Origin: an uncultured Collinsella sp. | GTDB lineage: Bacteria; Actinomycetota; Coriobacteriia; Coriobacteriales; Coriobacteriaceae | DNA: 64,000 nt | Direction: 5' to 3' | Assembly: GCA_958415625.1 (NCBI GenBank) | Contig: CATYZI010000005.1 | Coordinates: 14,612-78,611 of the forward strand | Part shown: piece by piece, positions 42,510 to 59,711 of the stretch | Layout: each line of letters starts with the position of its first letter | Position numbering within the stretch: position 1 is the first letter of the stretch | Translations under genes and position numbers: made by a program | The notes under the pieces: model-generated | The model's database searches: none | Told to the model about the DNA's origin: nothing | The model's input: only the letters and a program-made list of their open reading frames with translations

Positions 42510-43286
42510 ATGGATGCTCGTTTAACGTTGGTCGATGTAACCGGATCGACCAACGATGACCTGCTCGAAGCAGGAAAACAGGGTGCGCCGCACGGCACAG
42601 GGCTTGCCGCCCGAGCCCAAACGGCAGGACGCGGCCGGCGAGGCCACAAGTGGGATTCAACCGCCGGCAACCTATTGCTTTCGATTGTCCTGCGTCCATG
42701 CGTTAATCCTGCAAAGTACTCTGGTCTTGCTGCCGTCAGCGGCCTAGCGGTGCTCGAAGCGCTCGAAAAGCAAGGTCTCGCTAACGAAATTGGCCTCAAA
42801 TGGCCCAACGATCTCGTCGCGCGTGGGCGCAAGCTCGGCGGAATTCTAGTCGAGGCAGCACGCGACAACGAGGGCAAGCCTTTCGCCGTCTGCGGCATTG
42901 GCGTCAACGTGAACTACACGCCCCAAGAGGTTCCCGATGGTGGCCTGGCGGCGATTGGCCTCTCGGACCTCAACGAGAATGTTCCCACCGTCGATGTGCT
43001 ACTCAAGGAGGTCCATCACGCGGTCGTGCACGCCGTAGGCACATGGGCAGATCTGCTCAACGCCATGGAAGAAGACGCCGGACCGATCGCGCCCGTCCAC
43101 GATGATTATGTCGCTCATCTCAATTGGATTGGGGAGCACGTTATCGCCCGTTCCCCTGCCGGTGACGAGCTGGCGCGTGGCATCTTTCAAACGGTCGATG
43201 CCTTTGGTCGCGCGTGTATCGAAACGGAAGACGGCCTGCGATCCTTCCATTTTGAGGAGGCGTCATTGCGCCCATTGAGCGAATAG
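42510..43286 (+). CDS. birA: Biotin--[acetyl-CoA-carboxylase] ligase
   Basis: 258 residues from the ATG at 42510, preceded by AAGGAGGT. The biotin ligase core is visible: STNDDLLEAG, the QTAGRGRRGHKWDS loop (GRGRRG binds biotinyl-AMP) and LKWPNDLVARGRKLGGILVEA. There is no N-terminal helix-turn-helix, so it is a group I enzyme and not a repressor. It attaches biotin to AccB and is divergent from the operon that encodes AccB, a logical functional pairing. Confidence 0.95.
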   Translation: MDARLTLVDVTGSTNDDLLEAGKQGAPHGTGLAARAQTAGRGRRGHKWDSTAGNLLLSIVLRPCVNPAKYSGLAAVSGLAVLEALEKQGLANEIGLKWPNDLVARGRKLGGILVEAARDNEGKPFAVCGIGVNVNYTPQEVPDGGLAAIGLSDLNENVPTVDVLLKEVHHAVVHAVGTWADLLNAMEEDAGPIAPVHDDYVAHLNWIGEHVIARSPAGDELARGIFQTVDAFGRACIETEDGLRSFHFEEASLRPLSE

Positions 43287-43346
43287 AGCGCCGCAGCCAC
43301 CTACTCGGCAGCATTACCCGGCAGTCCAAACCATCATTCAAAACAA

Positions 43347-43379
43347 AAGAGCCCCGCTACCGTAATGGCAGCGGGGCTC
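43347..43379 (-). terminator. Terminator of the str operon after rpsJ
   Basis: Arms 43347-43357 and 43369-43379 (AGAGCCCCGCT and complement) pair perfectly; TTTT follows on the minus strand. It lies 23 bases past rpsJ and shows that transcription does not continue to the next gene. Confidence 0.9.
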
Positions 43380-43401
43380 TGTAAGCTATGAGCGATATCG
43401 C

Positions 43402-43710
43402 TTAGAGCTTGATGTCGATGTCGACGCCAGCGGGGAGGTCGAGACGCATGAGCGAATCAACGGTGCCCGAGGTGGGGTCGAGGATGTCGATGAGACGCTT
43501 GTGGGTGCGCATCTCGAACTGCTCACGGGAGTCCTTGTTCACGTGCGGCGAGCGGATAACCGTGTACAGGTTGCGCTCGGTGGGCAGGGGGACAGGACCG
43601 GAAACGCGAGCGCCGGTCTTCTGAGCGGTCTCGACGATGAGCTTCGCGGACTGATCGACAACCTCGTGATCATAGCCCTTGAGGCGAATGCGGATCTTCT
43701 GGGTAGCCAA
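43402..43710 (-). CDS. rpsJ: 30S ribosomal protein S10
   Basis: 102 residues, normal length, with [17 protein letters not shown] at the start, [32 protein letters not shown] in the middle and the GVDIDIKL end. It is in the 30S head and is also NusE, a partner of NusB in antitermination. It normally heads the S10 operon; here it is the last gene behind fusA, followed by a terminator and 14 kb from rplC. Confidence 0.98.
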   Translation of the reverse strand: MATQKIRIRLKGYDHEVVDQSAKLIVETAQKTGARVSGPVPLPTERNLYTVIRSPHVNKDSREQFEMRTHKRLIDILDPTSGTVDSLMRLDLPAGVDIDIKL

Positions 43711-43770
43711 CTTAAACCTCCAAAGAGTGCGAGAGATGTTCTCGCGGATTACGTAACAGGGAGCTCGAAC

Positions 43771-45870
43771 TTAGGCGTTCTTGCTCATGACCTCGTCCAC
43801 GATGGACTTGGGCGCGGGCTCATAAGAGTCGAACTGCATCGTGTAGGATGCACGGCCCTGGGTCTGGGAGCGAAGGTCGGTAGCGTAACCGAACATCTCG
43901 CCCAGCGGCACCTTGGCACGGATGAGCTTGGTGTTCTTGCGATCCTCCATGCCCTCGATCTTGCCGCGGCGACCGGAGAGGTTGCCCATAACGTCGCCCA
44001 TGTACTGCTCGGGGGTCTCGACCTCGACAGCCATGATCGGCTCGAGCAGCTGCGGGTCGGACTTCTTGAGGGCGTCCTTGATAGCCATGGAACCGGCGAT
44101 CTTGAAGGCGGCCTCGGAGGAGTCGACCTCGTGGTAAGAACCGTCGAACAGGGTGACCTTAACGTCGAGGACCGGGAAGCCGGCGATAACACCGGTGTTC
44201 AGGGCCTCCTGAATGCCCTTGTCGATGGACGGGATGTACTCCTTGGGCACGACGCCGCCGACGATAGCGTTGACGAACTCGTAGCCGAAGCCCTCCTCCA
44301 TCTTCTCGAGCTTGATGACGGCGTGGCCGTACTGACCGCGACCACCGGACTGACGGACGAACTTGCCCTCAGCCTTCTCGACGTCGTGACCAGCGGTCTC
44401 GCGGTAGGCAACCTGGGGCTTACCGACGTTAGCGTCAACCTTGAACTCACGCAGGAGACGGTCGACGATGATCTCGAGGTGCAGCTCGCCCATGCCGGCG
44501 ATGATGGTCTGGCCGGTCTCGTGGTTGGTGGACACCGTGAAGGTCGGGTCCTCCTCGGCGAGCTTGGTCAGAGCCAGGGACATCTTGTCCTGCTCGGCCT
44601 TGGTCTTGGGCTCAATGGCAACGTCGATAACGGGCTTAGCGAACTCGATCTTCTCGAGGACGATCTCCTTGCCCTCGGTGCACAGGGTGTCACCGGTGGT
44701 GGAGTTCTTGAAGCCGACGCAAGCGACGATGTCGCCGGCGCAAGCATCGTCACGGTCGATACGCTCGGCGGCGTTCATCTCGAGGATGCGGCCGAGGCGC
44801 TCGCGCTGACCGTTGGAAGCGTTGACAACGTAGGAGCCGGACTCGGCGCGGCCGGAGTAAACGCGGACGTAGGTGAGCTTACCGACGAACGGGTCGGTCA
44901 TGATCTTGAAGACCAGGCCGGAGAAGGGCTCGTCGAAGGAAGGATGACGCTCGATCTCCTCGCCGGTGTCCGGATCGGTACCGGTGACGGCCTCGACGTC
45001 GATCGGGCTGGGCAGGTAGTCGACGACAGCGTCGAGCAGCTCCTGGACGCCCTTGTTCTTGTAGGCGGAACCCACGAAGACGAGGTTGAGCTCGTTGGCC
45101 AGAACGCCCTTGCGCAAGGCAGCCTTGAGCTCTTCCACGGTGAAGTCCTCCTCCATGAGGATCTTCTCCATGAGCTCGTCGTCAAAGCTGGCAGCGGCGT
45201 CGAGGAGCTCCTCGCGCTTGGTGGCAGCGATGTCGGCGAACTCAGCCGGGATCTCGTCCATCGGCTCGGGGTAGGTCATGCCCTTCTCATCGGCCTTGAA
45301 GTCCCATGCAGTCATGGTAACGAGGTCGATGACGCCCCAGAAGTTGTCCTCGGCGCCCATCGGGACCTGAGCGGCCACGGCGTTAGCGTCGAGACGATCC
45401 TTCATGGTCTCGATAGCGTTGAAGAAGTCAGCGCCCACGCGGTCATACTTGTTGATGAAGGCGATGCGGGGGACGTTGAAGGTGGAAGCCTGACGCCAAA
45501 CGGTCTCAGACTGGGGCTGAACGCCGGCAACGGCGTCGAAGACGGCGACAGCGCCATCGAGGACGCGCAGGCAGCGCTCGACCTCGGCGGTGAAGTCAAC
45601 GTGGCCCGGGGTGTCGATGATCTGGATGCGGTAGTCCTTACCGTCCTTGTTCCAGAAGCAAGTGGTAGCAGCGGAGGTAATGGTTACGCCGCGCTCCTGC
45701 TCCTGAACCATCCAGTCCATGGTGGCAGCGCCCTCATGGACCTCACCGATCTTGTGGGTCTTACCGGTGTAGTAAAGAATACGCTCGGTCGTGGTGGTCT
45801 TACCGGCATCGATGTGGGCCATGATGCCGATGTTACGGGTATCGGAAAGCTTGTACTTAGGCTTAGCCAT
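43771..45870 (-). CDS. fusA: Elongation factor G
   Basis: 699 residues. The GTPase motifs are [15 protein letters not shown] (P-loop), [27 protein letters not shown] and [10 protein letters not shown] (usual NKxD). Domains II to V follow to the end. It drives translocation on the ribosome. It lies 19 bases after rpsG. Sequence does not suggest a special variant (mitochondrial-type or ribosome-recycling) form. Confidence 0.98.
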   Translation of the reverse strand: MAKPKYKLSDTRNIGIMAHIDAGKTTTTERILYYTGKTHKIGEVHEGAATMDWMVQEQERGVTITSAATTCFWNKDGKDYRIQIIDTPGHVDFTAEVERCLRVLDGAVAVFDAVAGVQPQSETVWRQASTFNVPRIAFINKYDRVGADFFNAIETMKDRLDANAVAAQVPMGAEDNFWGVIDLVTMTAWDFKADEKGMTYPEPMDEIPAEFADIAATKREELLDAAASFDDELMEKILMEEDFTVEELKAALRKGVLANELNLVFVGSAYKNKGVQELLDAVVDYLPSPIDVEAVTGTDPDTGEEIERHPSFDEPFSGLVFKIMTDPFVGKLTYVRVYSGRAESGSYVVNASNGQRERLGRILEMNAAERIDRDDACAGDIVACVGFKNSTTGDTLCTEGKEIVLEKIEFAKPVIDVAIEPKTKAEQDKMSLALTKLAEEDPTFTVSTNHETGQTIIAGMGELHLEIIVDRLLREFKVDANVGKPQVAYRETAGHDVEKAEGKFVRQSGGRGQYGHAVIKLEKMEEGFGYEFVNAIVGGVVPKEYIPSIDKGIQEALNTGVIAGFPVLDVKVTLFDGSYHEVDSSEAAFKIAGSMAIKDALKKSDPQLLEPIMAVEVETPEQYMGDVMGNLSGRRGKIEGMEDRKNTKLIRAKVPLGEMFGYATDLRSQTQGRASYTMQFDSYEPAPKSIVDEVMSKNA

Positions 45871-45889
45871 GTTAGTTCCTTACCTTAAC

Positions 45890-46363
45890 TTACCAACGAT
45901 AGTGAGAGAACGCGCGGTTGGCCTCGGCCATCTTGAAGACGTCCTCACGCTTCTTGACGGAAGCGCCCAGGCCGTTGGAAGCGTCGAGGATCTCGTTAGC
46001 GAGACGCTCGGCCATGGTCTTCTCCTTGCGAGCGCGGGAGAAGTTGACGATCCAGCGGATGCCCAGAGCGGTGGAACGACGGGAGTTGACCTCCATCGGG
46101 ACCTGATAGGTAGCGCCACCGACACGCTTGGGCTTAACCTCGAGCGTGGGCTTGACGTTGTCCATAGCCTTCTTGAAGGTAGCGAGAGCGTCGCCACCCT
46201 CGGACTTCTCGGCAACGATCTCGAAAGCGGTGTAAACGATGCGCTCAGCGGTGGCCTTCTTGCCGTCAAGAAGGACCTTGTTGATGAGCTGAGTCACCAG
46301 GCGGTTGTTGTAAACGGCGTCAGGCTGAACCTCACGACGATTAGCTGCTGCACGACGCGGCAT
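45890..46363 (-). CDS. rpsG: 30S ribosomal protein S7
   Basis: 157 residues starting [15 protein letters not shown]. Typical segments are [29 protein letters not shown] and [32 protein letters not shown]. It nucleates folding of the 16S 3' domain. In E. coli S7 autoregulates the str operon. The 73-base gap to rpsL is short. Confidence 0.98.
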   Translation of the reverse strand: MPRRAAANRREVQPDAVYNNRLVTQLINKVLLDGKKATAERIVYTAFEIVAEKSEGGDALATFKKAMDNVKPTLEVKPKRVGGATYQVPMEVNSRRSTALGIRWIVNFSRARKEKTMAERLANEILDASNGLGASVKKREDVFKMAEANRAFSHYRW

Positions 46364-46436
46364 GTGAAATCTCCTTAAGTGTCTACCGTGCGGCGCTTAG
46401 GCGGCACACGGCGAAAGTATCAAAACGTTATCTGGC

Positions 46437-46814
46437 TTATTTAGCCTTGGGGCGCTTAGCACCGTACTTGGAACGGGCCTGCATACGGTTCTGGACCGGA
46501 GCAGCGTCGTAGGCGCCACGGATGACGTGATAACGGACACCAGGGAGGTCACGGACACGACCGCCGCGGACAAGCACGATGGAGTGCTCCTGCAGGTTGT
46601 GGCCCTCACCCGGGATGTAAGCAGTAACTTCGATGCCGTTGACAAGGCGAACACGGGCAACCTTACGAAGAGCCGAGTTCGGCTTCTTGGGGCTCGTGGT
46701 GAAGACGCGGGTGCACACGCCGCGCTTCTGGGAGTTGTGCTGCAGAGCAGCGTTCTTGGACTTCTTGGGCACGGAACGACGGCCCTGGCGAACCAGCTGG
46801 TTAATAGTAGGCAA
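46437..46814 (-). CDS. rpsL: 30S ribosomal protein S12 with Arg88
   Basis: 125 residues from a TTG start at 46814, supported by AAGGAG 6 bases upstream. [19 protein letters not shown] and [10 protein letters not shown] are typical. Position 88 is Arg ([10 protein letters not shown]), where most bacteria have Lys; K43 is unchanged. In Mycobacterium tuberculosis K88R is a streptomycin-resistance change, so reduced streptomycin sensitivity is possible here. S12 forms part of the decoding centre. First gene of the str operon. Confidence 0.97.
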   Translation of the reverse strand: MPTINQLVRQGRRSVPKKSKNAALQHNSQKRGVCTRVFTTSPKKPNSALRKVARVRLVNGIEVTAYIPGEGHNLQEHSIVLVRGGRVRDLPGVRYHVIRGAYDAAPVQNRMQARSKYGAKRPKAK

Positions 46815-46937
46815 AGCGTACTCCTTCTCGAATGATTCCAGCTTTCTGTAAAGTGCAACGGCTTGAATCGAGGGGTCAGCATCCCCCTACGAAACACGCA
46901 GTTCGATAGGATACGTGGCGTTAGCTGTGCCGTCAAC

Positions 46938-46977
46938 AGACCACGCCGCCGGGCGTATCCTAAAATAAGCATATTTC
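46938..46977 (-). promoter_or_regulatory. rpsL promoter region with the shared ribosomal box
   Basis: On the minus strand GAAATATG (complement of 46970-46977), nine bases, then GGATACGCCCG (46960-46950) repeat the layout found upstream of rplC. TATGCT (46973-46968) is a plausible -10; no clear -35 was seen. The remaining gap 46815-47150 holds the leader and the convergent terminator but no gene. Confidence 0.5.
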
Positions 46978-47116
46978 CGCAAAGCCTACACAAATGGAAT
47001 CCCCTCCTGTGCGCGGTGGTGGATCCCCGGCCCGGGCGGCCTATCAAGATTTTGCCGCATACTTCCGAAATTCAGACGAATACCGCTCGCTTTAACCGCC
47101 CATTTACCGCAAAAGA

Positions 47117-47143
47117 GGCCGCTTCCCCTAGTAGGAAGCGACC
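47117..47143 (-). terminator. Terminator after the anti-sigma gene
   Basis: Arms 47117-47126 and 47134-47143 (GGCCGCTTCC and complement, one G-U) are followed on the minus strand by TCTTTT. It lies just past the stop at 47151. Confidence 0.78.
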
Positions 47144-47150
47144 CCAAATC

Positions 47151-48227
47151 TTACGAATAGACGATGGTAAAGGGCTCTTTCGTTTCGGTCTCCCCTGTTG
47201 ATGTATACCTCACAATTTCAAGGGTTACCGAGACAACTTGATCGACATCAATCAACTTCGTTGGCACCCAGATGTTCTCTCCGCTATTGCGCGCATAAGA
47301 AAAATATAAGTTGAACACCCCTGCGTCGTCATCTTCGATAGTCTGCTCCGATCCATCCTTGTAGCTGACGATCAGCTTATTATCAACTGCTTCATAGCCC
47401 AGATCATCGATGTGCGTCTGGATGGAAAACGGGCTAATCTCAAGAGTCGAGTCATCGGAGCGGAGTTCCTTTGTATCGACGTACGCTCCAACGCTAAACT
47501 CGGGCGTCGATGCCTCGAACGGCTTCGCATCCTCGCCTTCGCCCTCGGTCCACGAGATATTCCAGGTGACCGCATGTTGAAAACCTCGCTCGCGATCCAT
47601 AGAAGCAAAGTACATCGTGCCATTAATGACAGTATCGCTTGATGTGTCCTTATCAATGGTGCAGCGTGTGTCAGCCCATTCCTCGCCGAACTTCATATCG
47701 GGCGTGCCGATGCCCTGTTCTTCTTCACCATAAAGAACAAGTTCGCCGATCTCTGCTGCCGGCTTGTAGCAGTTAACTCCATTTGGATTGGACAACGTAA
47801 ACGTCACGGCGCCGCAGCCGTTTTGATCGATAGCCATCTCATGGATATCGAGCGTATAACCGTTACCCTCGACGGACAGATTAACCTTCTGGACTGCACC
47901 CTCCAGGCTTTGGGGCGCGATGCCATCACCAAACTCTCTGGTGTAGGTGTATTTAGTCCCCGATGAGCCACCGTTGGTCCAGGTAATGGAATCCCCATTG
48001 CCGTGGTTTCCCCAGGCTGAGGCAAAATAGCCGGAATTGACAACGGCGTAGGCGACCCCTCCGGTCGCCAGCACTCCGGCAAGGCATCCGATCACGGCAA
48101 CATACAGAGGCTTCGCGTGACCCTTTCGGCGAAGCGGCTCACCAGCAGCGGCATAAAGAACACGGTCAGCAAGATCGCTATCGGCTTGGACGGACTCGAA
48201 GGCCTGCTTGATTTGATTGGATTTCAC
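47151..48227 (-). CDS. Probable membrane-anchored anti-sigma factor
   Basis: 358 residues. A short cytoplasmic N-terminus (about 38 residues) precedes a single membrane segment (LYVAVIGCLAGVLATGGVAY, about 41-60). The large exported domain has beta-rich, acidic sequence and no known motif (DUF4179-like layout). The gene overlaps the end of the upstream sigma factor by 50 bases, so the two are translationally coupled. The protein probably holds the sigma factor inactive until an outside signal is sensed. No zinc-finger HxxxCxxC motif was seen in the N-terminus. Confidence 0.7.
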   Translation of the reverse strand: MKSNQIKQAFESVQADSDLADRVLYAAAGEPLRRKGHAKPLYVAVIGCLAGVLATGGVAYAVVNSGYFASAWGNHGNGDSITWTNGGSSGTKYTYTREFGDGIAPQSLEGAVQKVNLSVEGNGYTLDIHEMAIDQNGCGAVTFTLSNPNGVNCYKPAAEIGELVLYGEEEQGIGTPDMKFGEEWADTRCTIDKDTSSDTVINGTMYFASMDRERGFQHAVTWNISWTEGEGEDAKPFEASTPEFSVGAYVDTKELRSDDSTLEISPFSIQTHIDDLGYEAVDNKLIVSYKDGSEQTIEDDDAGVFNLYFSYARNSGENIWVPTKLIDVDQVVSVTLEIVRYTSTGETETKEPFTIVYS

Positions 48228-48696
48228 GGTCGCCCTCCTCTAGGATGAACTTGAGTTTCGATCTGCCGCGAGCTAAACGCGTTCGAACGGTCGCGGCTGG
48301 TACATGCAACAACTCGGCAATCTCTGAGGTCGAAAAGCCCAGATAGTAATAGAGCACGATGGGGACACGGAATCGCTCCGGAAGTCGCATAACGTCTGAC
48401 AGGACCGCCTTGGTCTCATCCTGCGCCGCCGAAAGCGAATCGGCCAGGTTCTCAATATCCTCCACACGCCTCCATGGCTTTCGAAAGAGAGATTTGCATT
48501 CATTGATCGTGACCCGGATAAGCCATCGACGAAGATGTTCCCAGCTTTCAAATTGCGCATCGTTTTTGAGTAACTTCAGAAAGACGTCTTGAGCGACATC
48601 GTCGGCGTCGGCGCGATCACGCAGGTACGTCAACGCGATTCGAAACACGACATCCCTGTGATCTTCAACCGCCTGTCTAAAAGCTTGTTCTTCCAT
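48178..48696 (-). CDS. Sigma-70 family (ECF-type) sigma factor
   Basis: 172 residues from the ATG at 48696, with GGGAGGTGA upstream; a longer in-frame extension is rejected. Region 2 reads YLRDRADADDVAQDVFLKLL (about 24-43) and region 4 reads LPERFRVPIVLYYYLGFSTSEIAELLHVPAATVRTRLARGR. It directs RNA polymerase to a small regulon. A GAAAC-17-CGTATC pattern at 48772-48745 on the minus strand resembles an ECF promoter and suggests self-activation. The partner anti-sigma gene overlaps its 3' end. Confidence 0.9.
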   Translation of the reverse strand: MEEQAFRQAVEDHRDVVFRIALTYLRDRADADDVAQDVFLKLLKNDAQFESWEHLRRWLIRVTINECKSLFRKPWRRVEDIENLADSLSAAQDETKAVLSDVMRLPERFRVPIVLYYYLGFSTSEIAELLHVPAATVRTRLARGRSKLKFILEEGDREIQSNQAGLRVRPSR

Positions 48697-48744
48697 AATC
48701 ACCTCCCGGTGATGCTGATGTTTCTTGCTGAGGCCCTCACCATA

Positions 48745-48772
48745 GATACGCTTTGACCGAACGGAATGTTTC
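48745..48772 (-). promoter_or_regulatory. ECF-like promoter of the sigma factor gene
   Basis: GAAAC (48772-48768) and CGTATC (48750-48745) lie 17 bases apart on the minus strand, about 50 bases upstream of the start. This matches the general GAAC-N16/17-CGT form of ECF promoters. The rest of the gap 48697-49006 contains the rpoC terminator and no gene. Confidence 0.4.
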
Positions 48773-48892
48773 AAATTCAAGCAGGAAAAACCGACCAACA
48801 TAAACCCGTCCCTTATTGGCAAGGGATCAACGGAACGCAACAGGTTGAGCATACGCAAGCGAGCGGTCCCCAGAGCGTACAAGGTGGCATGA

Positions 48893-48933
48893 AAAAGGCA
48901 GGGCATTGACCTTTTGGTCATGCCCTGCCTTTT
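48893..48933. terminator. Terminator of the rpoBC operon
   Basis: Arms 48893-48911 and 48916-48933 (AAAAGGCAGGGCAT.. and complement) form a long stem with a TTTT loop and T-runs on both sides. It lies about 75 bases past rpoC on the minus strand. Confidence 0.9.
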
Positions 48934-49006
48934 GAATGACAGATTGTAGCTCTGGGGGCCGCGCAGCGACGGAGGTCGCCGCCGTTCGTTAGAACGGCGG
49001 AACTAA

Positions 49007-53485
<4,479 letters not shown>

Positions 53486-53491
53486 AGTCAA

Positions 53492-56983
<3,492 letters not shown>

Positions 56984-57221
56984 CAGGTTTTTCCTCCTTC
57001 ACGGAAATGCTCGGTGGGTTGGCGAGGCATAGCTTCGCCAGTTATCGCAACCTAATAGTTTATCAGGTACCGACCGTTGAGCAAGAAAAGCCTTGACGCG
57101 ATTGAGTTTTTGGAGTAGCAAAGTTTTTCGACAGAAAACACGCAGGTAGATGTATGTGTATCGAACATCTGTTCATATATTTTCTGTGAACAGGGGCCGG
57201 CAATCGCAGCTCTTATAAAAA

Positions 57222-57249
57222 ACGGGCGCGAACCGAGGTCCGCGCCCGT
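57222..57249 (-). terminator. Terminator of galU
   Basis: Arms 57222-57230 and 57241-57249 (ACGGGCGCG and complement), with TTTTTT following on the minus strand. It lies 20 bases past galU. The gap 56984-57269 otherwise contains the rpoB leader and AT-rich promoter sequence. Confidence 0.88.
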
Positions 57250-57269
57250 AAATATCGATGCCCGAAGGC

Positions 57270-58178
57270 TTACTTGCGCATCAATCCACCGCGCTCGTCG
57301 ATGGCGTCCCAGAAGGCATCGGCAAAGCGGGGGTCGCTTGCAGCCATGAGGGCGTTGGTGGCCATCCAGCCAGAGGGAGTGCCGGTGTCGTAGCCCGACA
57401 GCGGGTCGATGACGACGGCGTACATGGCCTCGCGGTCGAGCGAACGGGCCATGGCGTCGGTGAGCTGGATCTCGCCGCCCTTGCCGGCCTGCTGATCTGC
57501 CAGCAAGTCCATGACCAGCGGGCTCAGCAGGTAGCGACCGACGATGTACAGGTTGGACGGAGCCGCCTCGGGAGCGGGCTTCTCGACCAGACCGCCGATA
57601 CGCCAGACAGCGCCCGGCTCGGCATCGGCAACGTCCTCGGCGCCCTCGAGCGAACCGACGCGCTCGCCGGCGATAACACCGTAGCGGCTGACTTCCTCGG
57701 GCGAGCAAGCAGCGACGGCGATAACCGAAGCGCCACCGTGCTCCTTGGAAACGGCGAGCATCTTGTCGCAGATGTCGCGGTTAGGCACAACGTAGTCGCC
57801 CAGAAGAACCAGGAAGTTCTCCCCTGCCACGGCGTCGGCAGCAGAGCGAATAGCATGGCCGAGGCCCTTGGGCTCGTACTGATAGCGGAAGTCGACTGGC
57901 ATACCGCCAGCGTGGGCGACGGCATCGGCATAGGCGTTCTTGCCGCGCTCGCGCAGCAGGTTCTCGAGCGAGCGATCGGGCTGGAAGTAGTTCAGCAGCT
58001 CGGGCTTGCCGGGAGAAGTAACGATGATGGCATCGTCGACCTCCTCGGGGTCGAGCGCCTCCTCGACGACGTACTGAATGACGGGCTTGTCGAGCACCGG
58101 CAGCATCTCTTTGGGCGTGCACTTGGTGCCAGGCAGAAAACGCGTGCCAAGACCGGCGGCGGGGATGATTGCCTTCAT
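57270..58178 (-). CDS. galU: UTP--glucose-1-phosphate uridylyltransferase
   Basis: 302 residues from the ATG at 58178 with GAAAGGA upstream. The nucleotidyltransferase motif is IIPAAGLGTRFLPGTKCTPKEMLPVLDKP; VEEALDPEEVDD and FRYQYEPKGLGHAI follow. It makes UDP-glucose for cell-envelope polysaccharides. It stands alone between rplL and rpoB, inserted into the usual rplJ-rplL-rpoB-rpoC order. Confidence 0.95.
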   Translation of the reverse strand: MKAIIPAAGLGTRFLPGTKCTPKEMLPVLDKPVIQYVVEEALDPEEVDDAIIVTSPGKPELLNYFQPDRSLENLLRERGKNAYADAVAHAGGMPVDFRYQYEPKGLGHAIRSAADAVAGENFLVLLGDYVVPNRDICDKMLAVSKEHGGASVIAVAACSPEEVSRYGVIAGERVGSLEGAEDVADAEPGAVWRIGGLVEKPAPEAAPSNLYIVGRYLLSPLVMDLLADQQAGKGGEIQLTDAMARSLDREAMYAVVIDPLSGYDTGTPSGWMATNALMAASDPRFADAFWDAIDERGGLMRK

Positions 58179-58493
58179 GTTATTCAAAGATCCTTTCGCA
58201 GGCGCAAAAGCGCCCCATGCGTGCGGCACACAGCCGCAGACCAAATTGCGACACCTAAGCATCTTACCGCTGGAACTATATCTCGCTACAAGGCAGAGAC
58301 AATTCTTCAGCAGGTCAACGCAAATTATTGCTCGAATGGTGCAATTTTATTGCCCAACGGCAGGGCACCCGATGCGACGCAAATCACAGAACATGGCAGT
58401 TTGAGCAACCGATGTCGAGGAACCGAAAAACAAAAAAAGACGGGGCTCGCAATGCGAACCCCGTCTGCAAAGAAATCTGGCGAGAAAGCCTGA
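58179..58493 (-). promoter_or_regulatory. galU upstream region with the rplL terminator
   Basis: A hairpin at 58439-58466 (AGACGGGG and complement) is followed by TTTTTTTG on the minus strand and ends the rplJL operon. The AT-rich part at 58300-58350 probably holds the galU promoter. No gene is seen. Confidence 0.7.
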
Positions 58494-58871
58494 TTACTTG
58501 AGGGTGACAGCAGCGCCAGCAGCCTCGAGCTTCTCCTTGGCAGCCTCGGCGTCCTCCTTCTTGGCACCCTCGAGAACAGCCTTGGGAGCGCCCTCGACGA
58601 CCTCCTTGGCCTCCTTCAGGCCAAGGTTAGTGAGCTCACGGACGGCCTTGATGACCTGGATCTTGTTGTCGCCGAAGCCCTCGAGCACGACGTCAAACTC
58701 GGTCTTCTCCTCGGCCTCAGCAGCGCCAGCAGCGGGAGCGGCGACAACAGCGGCAGGAGCAGCGGCGGAAACGCCGAAGGTGTCCTCGATAGCCTTGACG
58801 AGCTCGGAAGCCTCGAGAAGGGTCATTTCCTTAAGAGCATCGATGATCTCATCGGTGGTAAGCTTAGCCAT
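58494..58871 (-). CDS. rplL: 50S ribosomal protein L7/L12
   Basis: 125 residues from the ATG at 58871 with GAAAGGA upstream. The N-terminal dimer domain ([25 protein letters not shown]), Ala-rich hinge (about 45-65) and C-terminal factor-binding domain ([25 protein letters not shown]) are all present. It forms the L10-bound stalk that recruits elongation factors. 102 bases after rplJ. Confidence 0.97.
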   Translation of the reverse strand: MAKLTTDEIIDALKEMTLLEASELVKAIEDTFGVSAAAPAAVVAAPAAGAAEAEEKTEFDVVLEGFGDNKIQVIKAVRELTNLGLKEAKEVVEGAPKAVLEGAKKEDAEAAKEKLEAAGAAVTLK

Positions 58872-58973
58872 TTCTAAGTCCTTTCGGTTTCCGTGCGAAT
58901 GCACGGAGATCAGTTAAAACACGGCGCGAATGCGCCAGGGGTGCGGCGTTGCCGCCGCGGGTGAAAACAGCGA

Positions 58974-59495
58974 CTAGGCTGCCTTCTGCTCGGAGACCTG
59001 CTGGATCGAACGAGCGAGACCAGAGGAGACGCCGTTGACGCAGACAGCGATGTCGCGAGCGAAACCGGAGATGAGACCGGCGATCTGACCGAGAAGCTGA
59101 TCCTTGGTGGGCAGCTCGGCAATAGCCTTAACATCATCAGCGGAAACGGCCTTGCCGTCGGAGATACCGCCCTTGATCTCAAGGACGCCCTTGGACTTAG
59201 CGGAGAAGTCCTTAAGGGCCTTAGCGGCCTCGACCGGCTCGGTCTCGTAGAACACATAAGCGACGGGGCCGGCGAGGATCTCGTCGATCTCGGGCTGCTC
59301 CTGGTTCTTGAGAGCGATCTTGACCAGGTTGTTCTTGTAGACCTTCATCTCGGCGCCGCACTCGCGAAGCTGATGACGCAGCTCCTGAGCCTGCTTAACC
59401 GTCAGACCGTTGTAGTTGACGACGAACAGACCGGCGTTCTCGGCGATACGGGACTCGATCTCTGCAACCTTGTCGATTTTGTACTGCTGGGGCAT
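58974..59495 (-). CDS. rplJ: 50S ribosomal protein L10
   Basis: 173 residues. The N-terminal rRNA-binding part (ENAGLFVVNYNGLTVKQAQELRHQLRECGAEMKVYKNNL) and C-terminal helices that hold L7/L12 dimers are normal. GAGGAGGT precedes the ATG. The operon is controlled by an L10 leader and attenuator upstream. Confidence 0.97.
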   Translation of the reverse strand: MPQQYKIDKVAEIESRIAENAGLFVVNYNGLTVKQAQELRHQLRECGAEMKVYKNNLVKIALKNQEQPEIDEILAGPVAYVFYETEPVEAAKALKDFSAKSKGVLEIKGGISDGKAVSADDVKAIAELPTKDQLLGQIAGLISGFARDIAVCVNGVSSGLARSIQQVSEQKAA

Positions 59496-59560
59496 GAATT
59501 ACACCTCCTCGAATTCTTTCCGGGCACGGTCCGCCACAAGGACGTGACGGGGGCATGTCC

Positions 59561-59597
59561 AAAAAGAAAGCCCCCGCGCTGCATGAGCGACGGGGGC
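59561..59597 (-). terminator. Attenuator hairpin in the rplJ leader
   Basis: The stem GCCCCCG/CGGGGGC (59570-59597) with a GC-rich interior is followed on the minus strand by TTTCTTTTT (complement of 59561-59569). It sits between the L10-binding leader and rplJ and is expected to be a regulated terminator. Confidence 0.8.
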
Positions 59598-59609
59598 GAG
59601 AAGACATAT

Positions 59610-59705
59610 CTACTCGACCACCTCGGCTGGCGGGATGTCCCATTAAGCTCGCGGGTAAGACCCGTTTGCGCCGGCTGTCTCTGGCAGCGGATTCGTGCGT
59701 GAACC
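59610..59705 (-). ncRNA. Ribosomal protein L10 leader
   Basis: The leader contains the two conserved blocks of the L10-leader family: CTGCCAGAGACAGCCGG (complement of 59672-59688) and TCCCGCCAGCCGAGGTGG (complement of 59619-59636). They form the kink-turn site bound by L10-(L12)4. When the protein is in excess it binds here and promotes termination downstream. Confidence 0.85.
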
Positions 59706-59711
59706 GAAAGT

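Noticed and set aside
43501..45888. Plus-strand frame of nearly 800 codons opposite fusA
   Set aside because: Antisense shadow of elongation factor G; no start signal or motif.
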